Below, piece after piece: positions 52,924 to 61,330 of a stretch of 64,000 nucleotides of DNA. The notes under the pieces are model-generated. The model had not been told where the DNA came from. It worked only from the letters and a program-made list of their open reading frames with translations, and ran no database searches. The DNA is taken from NCBI RefSeq assembly GCF_900141935.1, contig NZ_FQYX01000004.1, positions 70,668-134,667 of the forward strand. The letters are read 5' to 3'. Source of the DNA: Arenibacter nanhaiticus. GTDB taxonomy: Bacteria; Bacteroidota; Bacteroidia; Flavobacteriales; Flavobacteriaceae. Position numbers and translations under genes: made by a program. The first letter of the stretch is position 1; every line of letters begins with the position of its first letter.

Positions 52924-53003
52924 GGGCGTTCCCTCCTGCGTCGGGCGGGCTCTTCGCTGTATCCCTTGCGCTGCTGCGGGGATGCCGCTGCGATCCCTAA
53001 CGC
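52924..53003 (-). repeat. Structured dispersed repeat family 1, copy C
   Basis: 80 bp, minus orientation, starting GCGTTAGGGATCGCAGCGGC and ending GGAGGGAACGCCC. The inner hairpin is CGC-AGCA-GCG. The flank on its 5' side (ATTGCTGATTGATTATTG) resembles the flank of copy B. Confidence 0.8.
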
Positions 53004-53251
53004 GGAAATCAGTGAACAATAATCAATCAGCAATGAACCATGAAAAAAAAGCCGTACTGCTCCGATGAACGTTGTCCGGTTTTTGGCATTGATTTCAGAA
53101 TAAAAGGTCTGCTTTTGTTAATTATTGTTTAAAGACTCACGATTTAAAAGGGTATTCTTAACCAAAAGCCAAAAACTATCACAACTGACTTTTAAGAGGT
53201 TTATTAAAGGTTTCTAGAATGGTAGATACTGTTTTCGGCCGCTAGCGCGAG

Positions 53252-53267
53252 GGGCACGCTCGTGCCC
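53252..53267. repeat. Perfect hairpin GGGCACG-CT-CGTGCCC
   Basis: A GC-rich 7-bp inverted repeat in AT-rich DNA, preceded by GCTAGCGCGA. No T run, so not a typical terminator. Confidence 0.5.
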
Positions 53268-53412
53268 GTACAGAAAAGAACGGGCTGGCAACAATAATTT
53301 TGATGGAGCCTATTTTTTATATATCGGATAGTGACTTTTAGCAGGGCGTTTACTTTTTAGTGCTCAGCCTATATCAGGGACGTACATTATTGCTAACTGT
53401 TCGTTGTAACCC

Positions 53413-53502
53413 GCGTTAGCTATTGCAGCGGCATCCTTTTTTAGGGGGCCGGCACCCTAAAAAAGATATAGCGGAAAGAGCGGCCCCGATAGGGGAACGC
53501 CC
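53413..53502 (+). repeat. Structured dispersed repeat family 1, copy E
   Basis: 90 bp starting GCGTTAGCTATTGCAGCGGC. It has the longer inner stem TTTTTTAGGG/CCCTAAAAAA, GCTAT/ATAGC pairing, and a 3' hairpin CCCC-GATA-GGGG before AACGCCC. Confidence 0.8.
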
Positions 53503-53735
53503 AAATAAAACATGGAGGCTTAAATCAATTTTAAAATGGATTCACCCGCCTATTAAACAAGGATTCATTGTTCAGATATAGAAAGAAATTGAGGTTTAAG
53601 AACAAGAATGGTATTCGTTTGATACCTGGAAAATGAAAAATAGGGCGGTTAGAGCCTATTCGTGATCGTTTACAATCGGTACCTATTTTGGGATATATCC
53701 TCTTTACAATAGGGGGATAGGAATGCTAAATAATA

Positions 53736-53756
53736 AAACCCCTAAAAAAGGGGTTT
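53736..53756. terminator. Hairpin AAACCCC/GGGGTTT
   Basis: A 7-bp perfect stem with a 7-nt loop, 45 bp beyond the stop of the leftward 131-aa gene. Weak U tail. Confidence 0.5.
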
Positions 53757-53786
53757 AAACTTTAAAATATATTTTGGGGCAAAACG

Positions 53787-53810
53787 GGCCGTTTTTAAGA
53801 TTAAACGGCC
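53787..53810 (-). terminator. Terminator overlapping the end of the 131-aa gene
   Basis: GGCCGTTT/AAACGGCC, an 8-bp stem that includes the stop codon at 53801-53803. On the minus strand it is followed by CGTTTT. Confidence 0.65.
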
Positions 53811-54196
53811 AATATGCCTTCTTGTTCCAATACGGGAAGAGGTCTAAAATTAGCTTCGTTAATGCTGTTTTTTTCGAAGATAAATCGCTTTTCATAAAGT
53901 TTGTTATCGGCGAAAAAAGTAACGAAGAACTCATTGGTAAAGGCTAAGATATCTTCCTGAAGCTCTTCTATTTTCTTAAAATCCTTGCCTTTGATATCGC
54001 CTAAGCCATGGCGCATCGTAGATGTTTTTCTATCGCCTTCGTAACCTTTAGATACGGCAATAGCAGCTTCGATAGTGTTTTCCCTATCGTTTATAAGGTA
54101 TACATTCCAATTTTTTTCCAAAAACTCTTCGTTCCATTCGTGGATAACAGCAACATAAACCTGTTCTGCAATAGGAATTTCAATATCTTTTTTCAT
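53801..54196 (-). CDS. Conserved hypothetical protein next to pheS
   Basis: 131 residues, soluble, acidic, with alternating strands and helices (VYVAVIHEWNEEFLEKNWNV, ELQEDILAFTNEFFVTFFAD). It has no aminoacyl-tRNA synthetase motifs. It may be mislabelled as a PheS subunit in databases because of its position; that is my suspicion, not something the sequence shows. It follows pheS by 56 bp on the same strand and ends in a terminator, so it is probably the last gene of a pheS operon. Function unknown. Confidence 0.82.
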   Translation of the reverse strand: MKKDIEIPIAEQVYVAVIHEWNEEFLEKNWNVYLINDRENTIEAAIAVSKGYEGDRKTSTMRHGLGDIKGKDFKKIEELQEDILAFTNEFFVTFFADNKLYEKRFIFEKNSINEANFRPLPVLEQEGILAV

Positions 54197-54252
54197 ATAT
54201 AGTTTAGAATCTTTAAAGGGAAATATAAGCTTTGGCCTGTTGGAATAAAGCT

Positions 54253-55272
54253 TTAATAAGCGTTTTTAAATTGCTCTAAAAATCGCATATCGTTTTCGCT
54301 CAATAATCTAATATCGGAAATCTGGTGTAATAATAAGGCAATACGGTCTATCCCCATTCCAAAGGCAAAGCCAGAGTATTCGTTGGGGTCTATACCGCAA
54401 TTGGCAAGTACATTAGGGTCTACCATACCACATCCCATGATTTCCAACCAACCGGTACCTTTGGTCATTCGATAATCGGTTTCCGTTTCTAAGCCCCAGT
54501 ATACATCTACTTCTGCGCTAGGCTCCGTAAAAGGGAAATAAGAAGGCCTTAACCTGATCTTTGATTTTCCAAAAAGCTCCGTAGTAAAAAACTGAAGGGT
54601 CTGTTTTAAATCGGCAAAGGAAACGTCCTTGTCAATATAAAGACCTTCTACCTGATGGAAAAAACAATGGGAACGCGAGGAAATGGCCTCGTTTCTATAG
54701 ACTCTCCCCGGAGAAATCGTTCTAATAGGAGGGGTGTTGTTTTCCATATAACGTACCTGTACCGATGAGGTGTGGGTACGTAATAATATGTCCGGATCTG
54801 TTTGTACAAAGAAGGTGTCCTGCATGTCCCTTGCCGGATGGTATTCTGGAAGGTTCAATGCCGTAAAATTATGCCAATCGTCTTCAATTTCAGGTCCTTC
54901 GGATACATTAAACCCAATTCTTGAAAAGATTTCGATGATCTGGTTCTTAACAATGGAAATCGGATGCCTTGACCCCAAGGGTAAAGGTTCGCCCGGCCTT
55001 GTTAAATCGCCATAAACTCCTTTTTCTTCAACACTATTTTCAAGGGTATCTTTTAAAAAGGCTACCTTTTCGGTAACAATCGTTTTAAGTTCATTGATAG
55101 TTTGTCCAAATTCCTTTTTCTGTTCTTTGGGAACATTCTTGAAATCGGCGAAAAAATGATTGAACAATCCTTTTTTTCCTAAATACTTAATACGAAAAGC
55201 CTCAATAGCTTCTTTATCATTGGATGAAAACTTTTCAACCTCTTGGATATGCTCTTTTATTTGTTCTATCAT
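54253..55272 (-). CDS. pheS: Phenylalanyl-tRNA synthetase alpha subunit
   Basis: 339 residues from the ATG giving MIEQIKEHIQ; in-frame ATG (55278) and GTG (55281) upstream are alternatives. Class II synthetase motifs: motif 2 (RVYRNEAISSRSHCFFHQVE), motif 3 (SGFAFGMGIDRIALLLHQI), and the phenylalanine-binding HTSSVQVRYM region. The N-terminal coiled coil binds tRNA. It charges tRNA-Phe together with PheT, which is not in this window. Confidence 0.96.
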   Translation of the reverse strand: MIEQIKEHIQEVEKFSSNDKEAIEAFRIKYLGKKGLFNHFFADFKNVPKEQKKEFGQTINELKTIVTEKVAFLKDTLENSVEEKGVYGDLTRPGEPLPLGSRHPISIVKNQIIEIFSRIGFNVSEGPEIEDDWHNFTALNLPEYHPARDMQDTFFVQTDPDILLRTHTSSVQVRYMENNTPPIRTISPGRVYRNEAISSRSHCFFHQVEGLYIDKDVSFADLKQTLQFFTTELFGKSKIRLRPSYFPFTEPSAEVDVYWGLETETDYRMTKGTGWLEIMGCGMVDPNVLANCGIDPNEYSGFAFGMGIDRIALLLHQISDIRLLSENDMRFLEQFKNAY

Positions 55273-55281
55273 GCTCATCAC

Positions 55282-55618
55282 TTGGCTTGTGTTTGTCCTG
55301 AAAATAGGAAGTGCAAATTTAAAACTTTTATGGCAAGAGGCATGATTTTTATGGAAATAAAAAATGGGCCTTATAATTTTTCAGGCGCGTTTTTAGAAAA
55401 CCTTCTTGTTTAGCCCGAATTTGTCTGAGGGCTATAGGAGGTGTTTGGTCAATTTGTCTGCTACATCAGAAGTAAGCAAGCAACCTATGGCTCTAATACT
55501 GCAAGGGATAATAAAGCTTTCCAAGGAATCAGATAGGATTCTTTGGAATTTAAAATAAGGGTAGCCATCTCCTATAGAGAAAGCTACCACTTATAAAACA
55601 GAAATGTAGAAGGCAGAT
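55282..55618 (+). other. Intergenic gap between pheS and carbonic anhydrase gene
   Basis: 337 bp without a gene. It contains the pheS -7 box at 55314-55321 and a hairpin GGTAGC/GCTACC near 55562-55590, which could weakly terminate the leftward carbonic anhydrase transcript. Confidence 0.5.
55314..55321 (-). promoter_or_regulatory. -7 box TAAATTTG of pheS
   Basis: A perfect TAnnTTTG on the minus strand, 41 bp before the chosen pheS ATG. Confidence 0.5.
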
Positions 55619-56248
55619 TTAATCTAGGTGGTAAATCTCCATGATGTTTTCAAGAATACCCTTAAAATCGATTTTAAGGTCTATCAGTTTTCCGGTATGC
55701 ACATCAAAAACCCAACCGTGTACCTTTAAGCCACGGTCTCTGTATGCCTTTTGAACGGCGGCGGTTTTGATAAGGTTTACACACTGCTCCTGAACATTGA
55801 GTTCTACAAGACGATCGTATTTTTTATCCTCGTCCTCTATAGCGTTCAGTTCATTGGAATGAATCCTGTACACGTCGCGGATATTTCTGAGCCATGGGTT
55901 CAAAATACCCAAATCTGCCGATTGCATCGCGGCCTTTACCCCCCCACAGGCGTAATGCCCGCAAACAACAACGTGGTTTACCTTTAAATGGTCTACGGCA
56001 TAATTTATGACAGACATCGCATTAAGGTCAATACTGATGACCATATTGGCAATATTCCTGTGTACAAAAACATCCCCTGGGCCAAGGCCCATTAATTCCT
56101 CCGCGGTAACCCTACTGTCCGAACATCCAATATAAAGGATTTCTGGCTTTTGGCCTTTTCCTAGTTCGTTAAAGAAACTTGGATCGGTTTGTAATTTTTC
56201 CTCGATCCATTTTTCGTTGTTCTCCAAAACTTTATCTAGATTTTTCAT
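55619..56248 (-). CDS. can: Beta-class carbonic anhydrase
   Basis: 209 residues; interconverts CO2 and bicarbonate in the cytoplasm. Zinc ligands are Cys and Asp in GCSDSRVTAEEL (about residues 42-44) and His and Cys in VVCGHYACGGVKAAM (about 97-100). An Asp-Arg dyad is present. Length and motif spacing fit the E. coli Can type. Monocistronic. Confidence 0.95.
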   Translation of the reverse strand: MKNLDKVLENNEKWIEEKLQTDPSFFNELGKGQKPEILYIGCSDSRVTAEELMGLGPGDVFVHRNIANMVISIDLNAMSVINYAVDHLKVNHVVVCGHYACGGVKAAMQSADLGILNPWLRNIRDVYRIHSNELNAIEDEDKKYDRLVELNVQEQCVNLIKTAAVQKAYRDRGLKVHGWVFDVHTGKLIDLKIDFKGILENIMEIYHLD

Positions 56249-56456
56249 GTGTTTTGTAATGCTTAATTTAGTTGTAAAGATTAATTTTTTCTCGGGGCAT
56301 ACTTTTATATTTCTTTTTCTTAAAGAATATCGTAGTATTACTCTAAATCTTGACTATCGGTATTTTAGAATTACCGTGCCTGGTGTGTTGTGTTTGCCTA
56401 TTTTTGAATAGTATTTAATTTATGACTGCAAAAAATAACGCTAAAACAGGTTTTAA

Positions 56457-56753
56457 CTAAGAAAGCAACTCGGGGGGAGGAAGGGCAATATCCATTATAA
56501 AATTGGAGGTACCCCATTGGTAAGCAGTTTGATTATTGGGTTTTTTTTCGAATAAAGAAAGGAAATAATTGCCATTTGCATGGGTTACAAGCAGTTTTTC
56601 TCCCATGTCCTGTTTTCCCTTTGGGTGATTTTCCTCCTCTGTTATATTGGTCATTACTACCACGGATTCCCCATTTACCAGGGATATCACATAGGGAGTG
56701 AATATGGAGAAAATCCATAAAAACAATAATAGGTACAGGAAGGTTTTCCTCAT
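56457..56753 (-). CDS. Small exported or membrane-anchored hypothetical protein
   Basis: 98 residues. The N-terminal hydrophobic stretch (KTFLYLLLFLWIFSIFTPYV) is a signal peptide or anchor. The remainder is a short polar domain without cysteines or known motifs. It lies 60 bp upstream of nothing on its own strand except the gap to carbonic anhydrase, and 60 bp after the batE stop. A distant link to the Bat operon is possible but unproven. I do not recognise a family. Confidence 0.6.
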   Translation of the reverse strand: MRKTFLYLLLFLWIFSIFTPYVISLVNGESVVVMTNITEEENHPKGKQDMGEKLLVTHANGNYFLSLFEKKPNNQTAYQWGTSNFIMDIALPPPELLS

Positions 56754-56813
56754 ATAATGCGCTATAGAAGGTAAATATAAGGGGTAAGCTTTTTTTAAAA
56801 TGTTAAATTATAA

Positions 56814-57575
56814 TTAAAAATCTTTTATATCCTTAATTTCCTCGGCAGGTACCCAACCAGTTTTGCCGTTGATAAGGGCTATTTTTTTCCAGTCGTTTAA
56901 TTGGTTCAGTACATTGACCTTGGTCCCCGCATGTAAAACAAATACTTCCTGACTTCTGGCATTGGGTTCGGATTTAATGCTGATTTCCTCTGCAAATACA
57001 ATGGCAGGTTGGTCTGCTTCAAAGTCGGAATATTGCACGTAGGCGAATATAAAACTTCCTATAGAAAATACAAAAAAGACAAGTGCACTTATAAAAGCCA
57101 CTCGCTTTTGGGCAGCATAGGCCAAGAAGTAAAAAAGAATGTACAAGGCAACAAATAAGATCATGAAAATAACGGCCAAGTAGGCCCACTGATCAAAGGA
57201 AAAGAAAGAAGTAACTGTCTTATAAAACCTGGAAATACCAGCTTGAGGCAAGGTTTCTATATCGTCCAAGGTCATGTTCTGGGCAAAAGCCAAATTGTTT
57301 TTTACGTCCCCATCGTTTGGGTTTAGCAATAAGGCTTTTTCGTAGTAGAAAATACTGGGGGCAATCTCATTTAATTTGTAATAAGTATTTCCCAGGTTAA
57401 AATACAATTCGGCAGAATGTTCCCCGTTTTCTAGTATGGCCAAGTACTTTTCAGCAGCTTCATCAAACTTGCCTTCGTTGTAAAGGGAGGTAGCCTGGTT
57501 AAATAAATCCTGGTTTTGGGAAATTCCCAAGCTGCATATCAAAAAAAATAAAATATATAATCCGCGCTTCATCAT
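56814..57575 (-). CDS. batE: BatE: TPR and SH3-domain protein
   Basis: 253 residues with a signal peptide (LYILFFLICSLGIS). TPR repeats lie at about 25-100 (ATSLYNEGKFDEAAEKYLAI, AELYFNLGNTYYKLNEIAPS), two TM helices at 130-175, and a bacterial SH3 domain at the C-terminus (KSEPNARSQEVFVLHAGTKV...GKTGWVPAEEI). It is the last gene of the Bat operon, directly abutting batD. Bat proteins are linked to aerotolerance and envelope stress in Bacteroides; the exact role is unknown. Confidence 0.88.
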   Translation of the reverse strand: MMKRGLYILFFLICSLGISQNQDLFNQATSLYNEGKFDEAAEKYLAILENGEHSAELYFNLGNTYYKLNEIAPSIFYYEKALLLNPNDGDVKNNLAFAQNMTLDDIETLPQAGISRFYKTVTSFFSFDQWAYLAVIFMILFVALYILFYFLAYAAQKRVAFISALVFFVFSIGSFIFAYVQYSDFEADQPAIVFAEEISIKSEPNARSQEVFVLHAGTKVNVLNQLNDWKKIALINGKTGWVPAEEIKDIKDF

Positions 57576-59354
57576 CTATATCTGTTTATCCAATTGGGAA
57601 ATTACTTCACTGGCAGTATTGTAGTCTTGTTGCATTTGTACCACGGAAAATGGACTGTAGCGGGCCATTTCACAATTTTTCAACAAACCGATAAAACCTT
57701 CGTTGGTAGCAAGGTCAACATTTTTTTCTGACAATAAAGTGGTTATCTTGTCCTTGCTGAATTCGGAGGTCTCTATCTTTAATTTAGCCTTTAAATAGTT
57801 GTGCAGGGCCTTTTCCAAGGCTATATAAAACGCATCCTTGTCGCCCAAGGTCTTCTTGGCGGCAGAAAGGTATTTTTTCGCTAATTTATTGGCCCTTTTA
57901 ATCTTGTTTCCTTCTACATCGCTCGAGATGGCTTCTCGTTTTTTACCAAGAAGGATGGCCAATGGAATGAATAGGATAGGTAGTAACCACCATAGGAAAA
58001 AACGATTACTGCCAAAAAAGTAATTGGTTTCTTTAGGAGTTAAATTAGGGGTTAATTTGTTAAACACAAATTGGTTGCCAGTGGCAGCTATTGTTTGTTT
58101 GTTTAAGGCAGCACCGCCTCTCGTATTTACGGTGCCGCTAGAAGGGCCTTCGATAACGTTGATCAGTATTTCCTCGGAATTTAAGGTGTGATATTTTTCT
58201 GTTTTAGGGTTAAAATAGCTGAACGATATGCTAGGGATGGGGTACTTTCCTTTATAGGTAGGTACCACAGTATAGCTATTGTTGATCGTTCCCTCCATTC
58301 CCGAAAGGTTGGTACGGATATTTTCGTTAAACTCTGGTTCGTAAACTTCTAAGGAACTGGGCAAATTTAATTTTGGAATTTCAAATAATTTTAAATTTCC
58401 TTTTCCACTAATGCTCACTACTGCCTGTAGGGACTCCGAGGCATTTAGACTCGTCTTGCTAGTGGTAACCGAAAATTTGAAATCGCCTACTGCCCCACTA
58501 AAATTAGCAGGCTTTTCTTCTGTTGGCAAAGCTTTGACGGCAATGGTTCGCTTTCCGGCAGAAACCGTCTTGCTGGCCTGGGCAAAAATACGGCCCCCAA
58601 AAAAATCGCGCCTGTTGGTAGGAACTTGTAAACTGACATCCAAGGATAAAGGCTCTATTTCTAATTCACCTGTTTTCTGGGGATACAGTACCACCCTTTT
58701 TAAAATAACCGACCTGTAGGCCTGTCCCTTAAAAGTAGTATTCTCGGTAGTGTACTTGCTAATGGGCATATCCTGACTCCAAAAATCGTTGTATTTAGGG
58801 TTGTCCAACGCTCTAAAATTGGTGACATCTATGGTCGGACTTACGTATAATTTGTACACAACGGTAACCGCTTCATTGAGGTAGGGGGTAGGGTTAGATA
58901 GTTCTGCGACCAAATGCAGGCTTTCATCGGCCACATCGTCAACCGTTTTTTCGGCATCGGGTTTGTCCACTGCAGCAGTGACTTCAATGTCTTGGGGAAG
59001 CGATTTGTAGGTTTCTCCATCGATAACAATGGTCGCTTGTTTAATGGTGAATATGCCCCTGCCCGTAGGTGCTAAGGTATAAGAATAGGTTTTCGAAAAA
59101 CTACGGACCCCGTTGATCCAAGAGGAACTAATAGATTGTGAAGGCCCCATTAATACTCGGAAACCATCAAAATCCGGAGGGGTAAAATTGTCGCCATCCT
59201 TGTTCATCGTAAAATCTACCCGTATGCGCTCGTTAAGGCCAAGTTTGGTCTTGCTGGGTTTCATCTCAAAGGTTACCGCATCATTCCCTTGGGCCTTTAC
59301 CAAAAAACATAGGAAAAGCAAGGGTAAAACCGAAATGTATTTTTTTATGTTCAC
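57576..59354 (-). CDS. batD: BatD family protein
   Basis: 592 residues from a GTG at 59354 giving a good signal peptide (MNIKKYISVLPLLFLCFLVK); a TTG at 59366 overlaps batC, and no ATG is available. The protein has several beta-sandwich repeats (FEMKPSKTKLGLNERIRVDF, SVTTSKTSLNASESLQAVVS), one TM helix near 465-485 and a cytoplasmic helical tail. It should be a periplasmic scaffold of the Bat complex. Confidence 0.88.
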   Translation of the reverse strand: MNIKKYISVLPLLFLCFLVKAQGNDAVTFEMKPSKTKLGLNERIRVDFTMNKDGDNFTPPDFDGFRVLMGPSQSISSSWINGVRSFSKTYSYTLAPTGRGIFTIKQATIVIDGETYKSLPQDIEVTAAVDKPDAEKTVDDVADESLHLVAELSNPTPYLNEAVTVVYKLYVSPTIDVTNFRALDNPKYNDFWSQDMPISKYTTENTTFKGQAYRSVILKRVVLYPQKTGELEIEPLSLDVSLQVPTNRRDFFGGRIFAQASKTVSAGKRTIAVKALPTEEKPANFSGAVGDFKFSVTTSKTSLNASESLQAVVSISGKGNLKLFEIPKLNLPSSLEVYEPEFNENIRTNLSGMEGTINNSYTVVPTYKGKYPIPSISFSYFNPKTEKYHTLNSEEILINVIEGPSSGTVNTRGGAALNKQTIAATGNQFVFNKLTPNLTPKETNYFFGSNRFFLWWLLPILFIPLAILLGKKREAISSDVEGNKIKRANKLAKKYLSAAKKTLGDKDAFYIALEKALHNYLKAKLKIETSEFSKDKITTLLSEKNVDLATNEGFIGLLKNCEMARYSPFSVVQMQQDYNTASEVISQLDKQI

Positions 59355-59359
59355 TGTTG

Positions 59360-60238
59360 TTACCAATCTTTTTCATTTTTAACCTTAGCACCTTTTACCT
59401 TTTGGGCATCCAATTTTTCCTGTACCTTTTTCTCCTCGTTCTGCATGGCCTCTAACAAATTTTTCACCTGTTGAGGGGATAATTGGTTGGGTTTGGGTTG
59501 CTGTTGTTGATTGTCGTCCTGTTGATCTCCTTTGTTGGGCTGCTGCTCCTTTTCTTCTTTATCGTCCCCTTCACCTTCTTTATTCTCTTCTTTCTTTTCG
59601 TCGCCCTTATCTCCTTCGTCTCCTTCTTCCTTCTTTTGGTCTTCGTTTTCGGTATCCTCTCCCTTGTTTTTGTCTTGGTTCTCTCCTTCTTTTTTATCCT
59701 CGTTCTTGTCCTGTTTGTCCTGCTGGTCCTTATTGTCCTTGTCGTCCTTGTTTTGATCGTTTTTTTGTTCCTCCTGCTGTTTTTTAAGCAGTTCTTTTGC
59801 CAAGGCCAAATTGTAGCGGGTTTCTTCGTCGCTAGGATTGTTTCTCAGGGCTTCCTTATAAGCATCTACTGCTTTTTGGTATTCCTTGTTTTTCATAAAT
59901 ACATTGCCCATATTGTGATAGGCCTTGTGCTTGTCTTCCTTATTGGTCGATACTTCGCCAGCTTGCTTATAACGTCCAAAGGCTTCACTGTAATTTTCGT
60001 TCTGGTAATAGGTGTTCCCTAAATTGTATGGGGCTATACCGTTATCGGCACTCTTGGAAATAGCTTTTCGGTAATTGGCTTCCGCATTGACAAAGTCGCT
60101 TTTTTCCAAGTCTTTGTTGCCTTCCCAAATATAATTGGTAGCGGAGAGAAGCGACTGCTTCTTTTCTTTATCCTTCTCCTTGTCCTGTGCATACGAAAAA
60201 CACCCTATCAATAAGAGTACATACATGATCTTCTCCAT
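59360..60238 (-). CDS. batC: BatC: TPR protein with charged low-complexity tail
   Basis: 292 residues with a signal peptide (MEKIMYVLLLIGCFSYAQ). TPR units lie at about 30-150 (YNLGNTYYQNENYSEAFGRY, HNMGNVFMKNKEYQKAVDAY). Residues 155-255 are a run of Lys, Glu, Asp, Gln and Asn, followed by a short conserved helix (SPQQVKNLLEAMQNEEKKVQ). The low-complexity part produces long spurious ORFs on the opposite strand. Confidence 0.88.
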   Translation of the reverse strand: MEKIMYVLLLIGCFSYAQDKEKDKEKKQSLLSATNYIWEGNKDLEKSDFVNAEANYRKAISKSADNGIAPYNLGNTYYQNENYSEAFGRYKQAGEVSTNKEDKHKAYHNMGNVFMKNKEYQKAVDAYKEALRNNPSDEETRYNLALAKELLKKQQEEQKNDQNKDDKDNKDQQDKQDKNEDKKEGENQDKNKGEDTENEDQKKEEGDEGDKGDEKKEENKEGEGDDKEEKEQQPNKGDQQDDNQQQQPKPNQLSPQQVKNLLEAMQNEEKKVQEKLDAQKVKGAKVKNEKDW

Positions 60239-60248
60239 AATCTTTCCT

Positions 60249-61286
60249 TTATCGTTCGTTAAACAAATTGAGCTTTTTAAGCCATTTGGTTTTTCGGTCC
60301 AGTATAAAGAGGTCTAAAAATAACAATAAAAGGGCAATCGCCAAAAACCATTGAAACTGGTCTTTGTATTCGGCAAATTGTTTGGCCTCAAACTCTTTTT
60401 TGTCCATTTCGTTTAACCGTTCTTTGATGAACGCAACCGCCGTTTCGGTGTTCTCTCCATTGATATACTCCCCATTGCCCTGGTTGGCAATATCAATAAG
60501 GGTCTCTTCGACTAGTTTGGTAATGACGACCTCTCCGTTAGAGTCCTTTTTAAGGGTTTCTAAGACACCTCTTCTTTTTATGGGAATAGGCGCTCCCTTT
60601 GTTTTTCCTACCCCAATGGTAAAGACGCGTATTCCTTCCTTGGTCGCATCTTCTATTGCTTGTGTGATAGAACCTTCGGAATGATCTTCCCCGTCCGAAA
60701 GTATGAACAATACCCTATTGGTTTGCTCATCGTCATTGTAATAGGTCGATGCTAATGCTATGGCCTGGTCGATAGCGGTACCTTGAGATGAAAGCATATC
60801 GGTGTTCATACTCTGTAAAAACATTTTGGCGGCACCGTAATCTGTCGTGATGGGCAATTGTGGAAACGCCTGGCCGGCATAAGCAATAATCCCAATTCGG
60901 TCGCTAGCCAGTTGATTGATGATCTCGGAAACCAATCGTTTTGATTTCTCCAATCTGTTGGGAGCAATATCTTCGGCCAACATACTCTTGGAAACATCAA
61001 CCGCAAAAACAATATCGACCCCTTCGCGTTTGACCGTTTCTAATTTTGTCCCAATTTTCGGATTGGCCAGGGCCAAGGCTAAAGAGGCCACCCCCAATAA
61101 AAGAACAATTAATTTTAAAGTAGCCTTAAAGTCCGATTTATCGGGCGTTAATCGCTTTAATAAAGCGAGGTCCGCAAATTTCCTTTGGGTCCTTTTTTTC
61201 CATATTTGAAGCAATACAAAAAAGACAATTACCACAGGAATTATGAACAACAGGTATAGGTATGTTTTTTCGTCTAATTGAATCAT
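60249..61286 (-). CDS. batB: BatB: von Willebrand factor A domain membrane protein
   Basis: 345 residues. Two N-terminal TM helices, a VWA domain with MIDAS motif DVSKSML (about residue 94) and the VLFILSDGEDHSEGS segment, and a C-terminal TM helix (FQWFLAIALLLLFLDLFIL). It binds a divalent metal and probably a partner protein at the periplasmic face. It lies 44 bp after batA. Confidence 0.92.
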   Translation of the reverse strand: MIQLDEKTYLYLLFIIPVVIVFFVLLQIWKKRTQRKFADLALLKRLTPDKSDFKATLKLIVLLLGVASLALALANPKIGTKLETVKREGVDIVFAVDVSKSMLAEDIAPNRLEKSKRLVSEIINQLASDRIGIIAYAGQAFPQLPITTDYGAAKMFLQSMNTDMLSSQGTAIDQAIALASTYYNDDEQTNRVLFILSDGEDHSEGSITQAIEDATKEGIRVFTIGVGKTKGAPIPIKRRGVLETLKKDSNGEVVITKLVEETLIDIANQGNGEYINGENTETAVAFIKERLNEMDKKEFEAKQFAEYKDQFQWFLAIALLLLFLDLFILDRKTKWLKKLNLFNER

Positions 61287-61330
61287 TTTGTTTTCTTCAT
61301 TTATGATCGGTAAAGATCAATTTCTTTCGG

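Larger units (their letters stand above)
52764..53800 (+). other. 1-kb gene-free gap with repeats
   Basis: No credible coding region was found. The gap holds repeat family 1 copies C and E, a GC-rich hairpin at 53252, and two terminator-like hairpins near its right end. The upstream control region of the efflux operon should lie in its first 100 bp, where TATCTTTA on the minus strand is only a weak -7 candidate. Confidence 0.6.

Noticed and set aside
59483-60022. A long hydrophobic-looking plus-strand ORF opposite batC
   Set aside because: It is the mirror of the Lys/Glu/Asp-rich codons of BatC, whose complement reads as Phe, Leu and Val.
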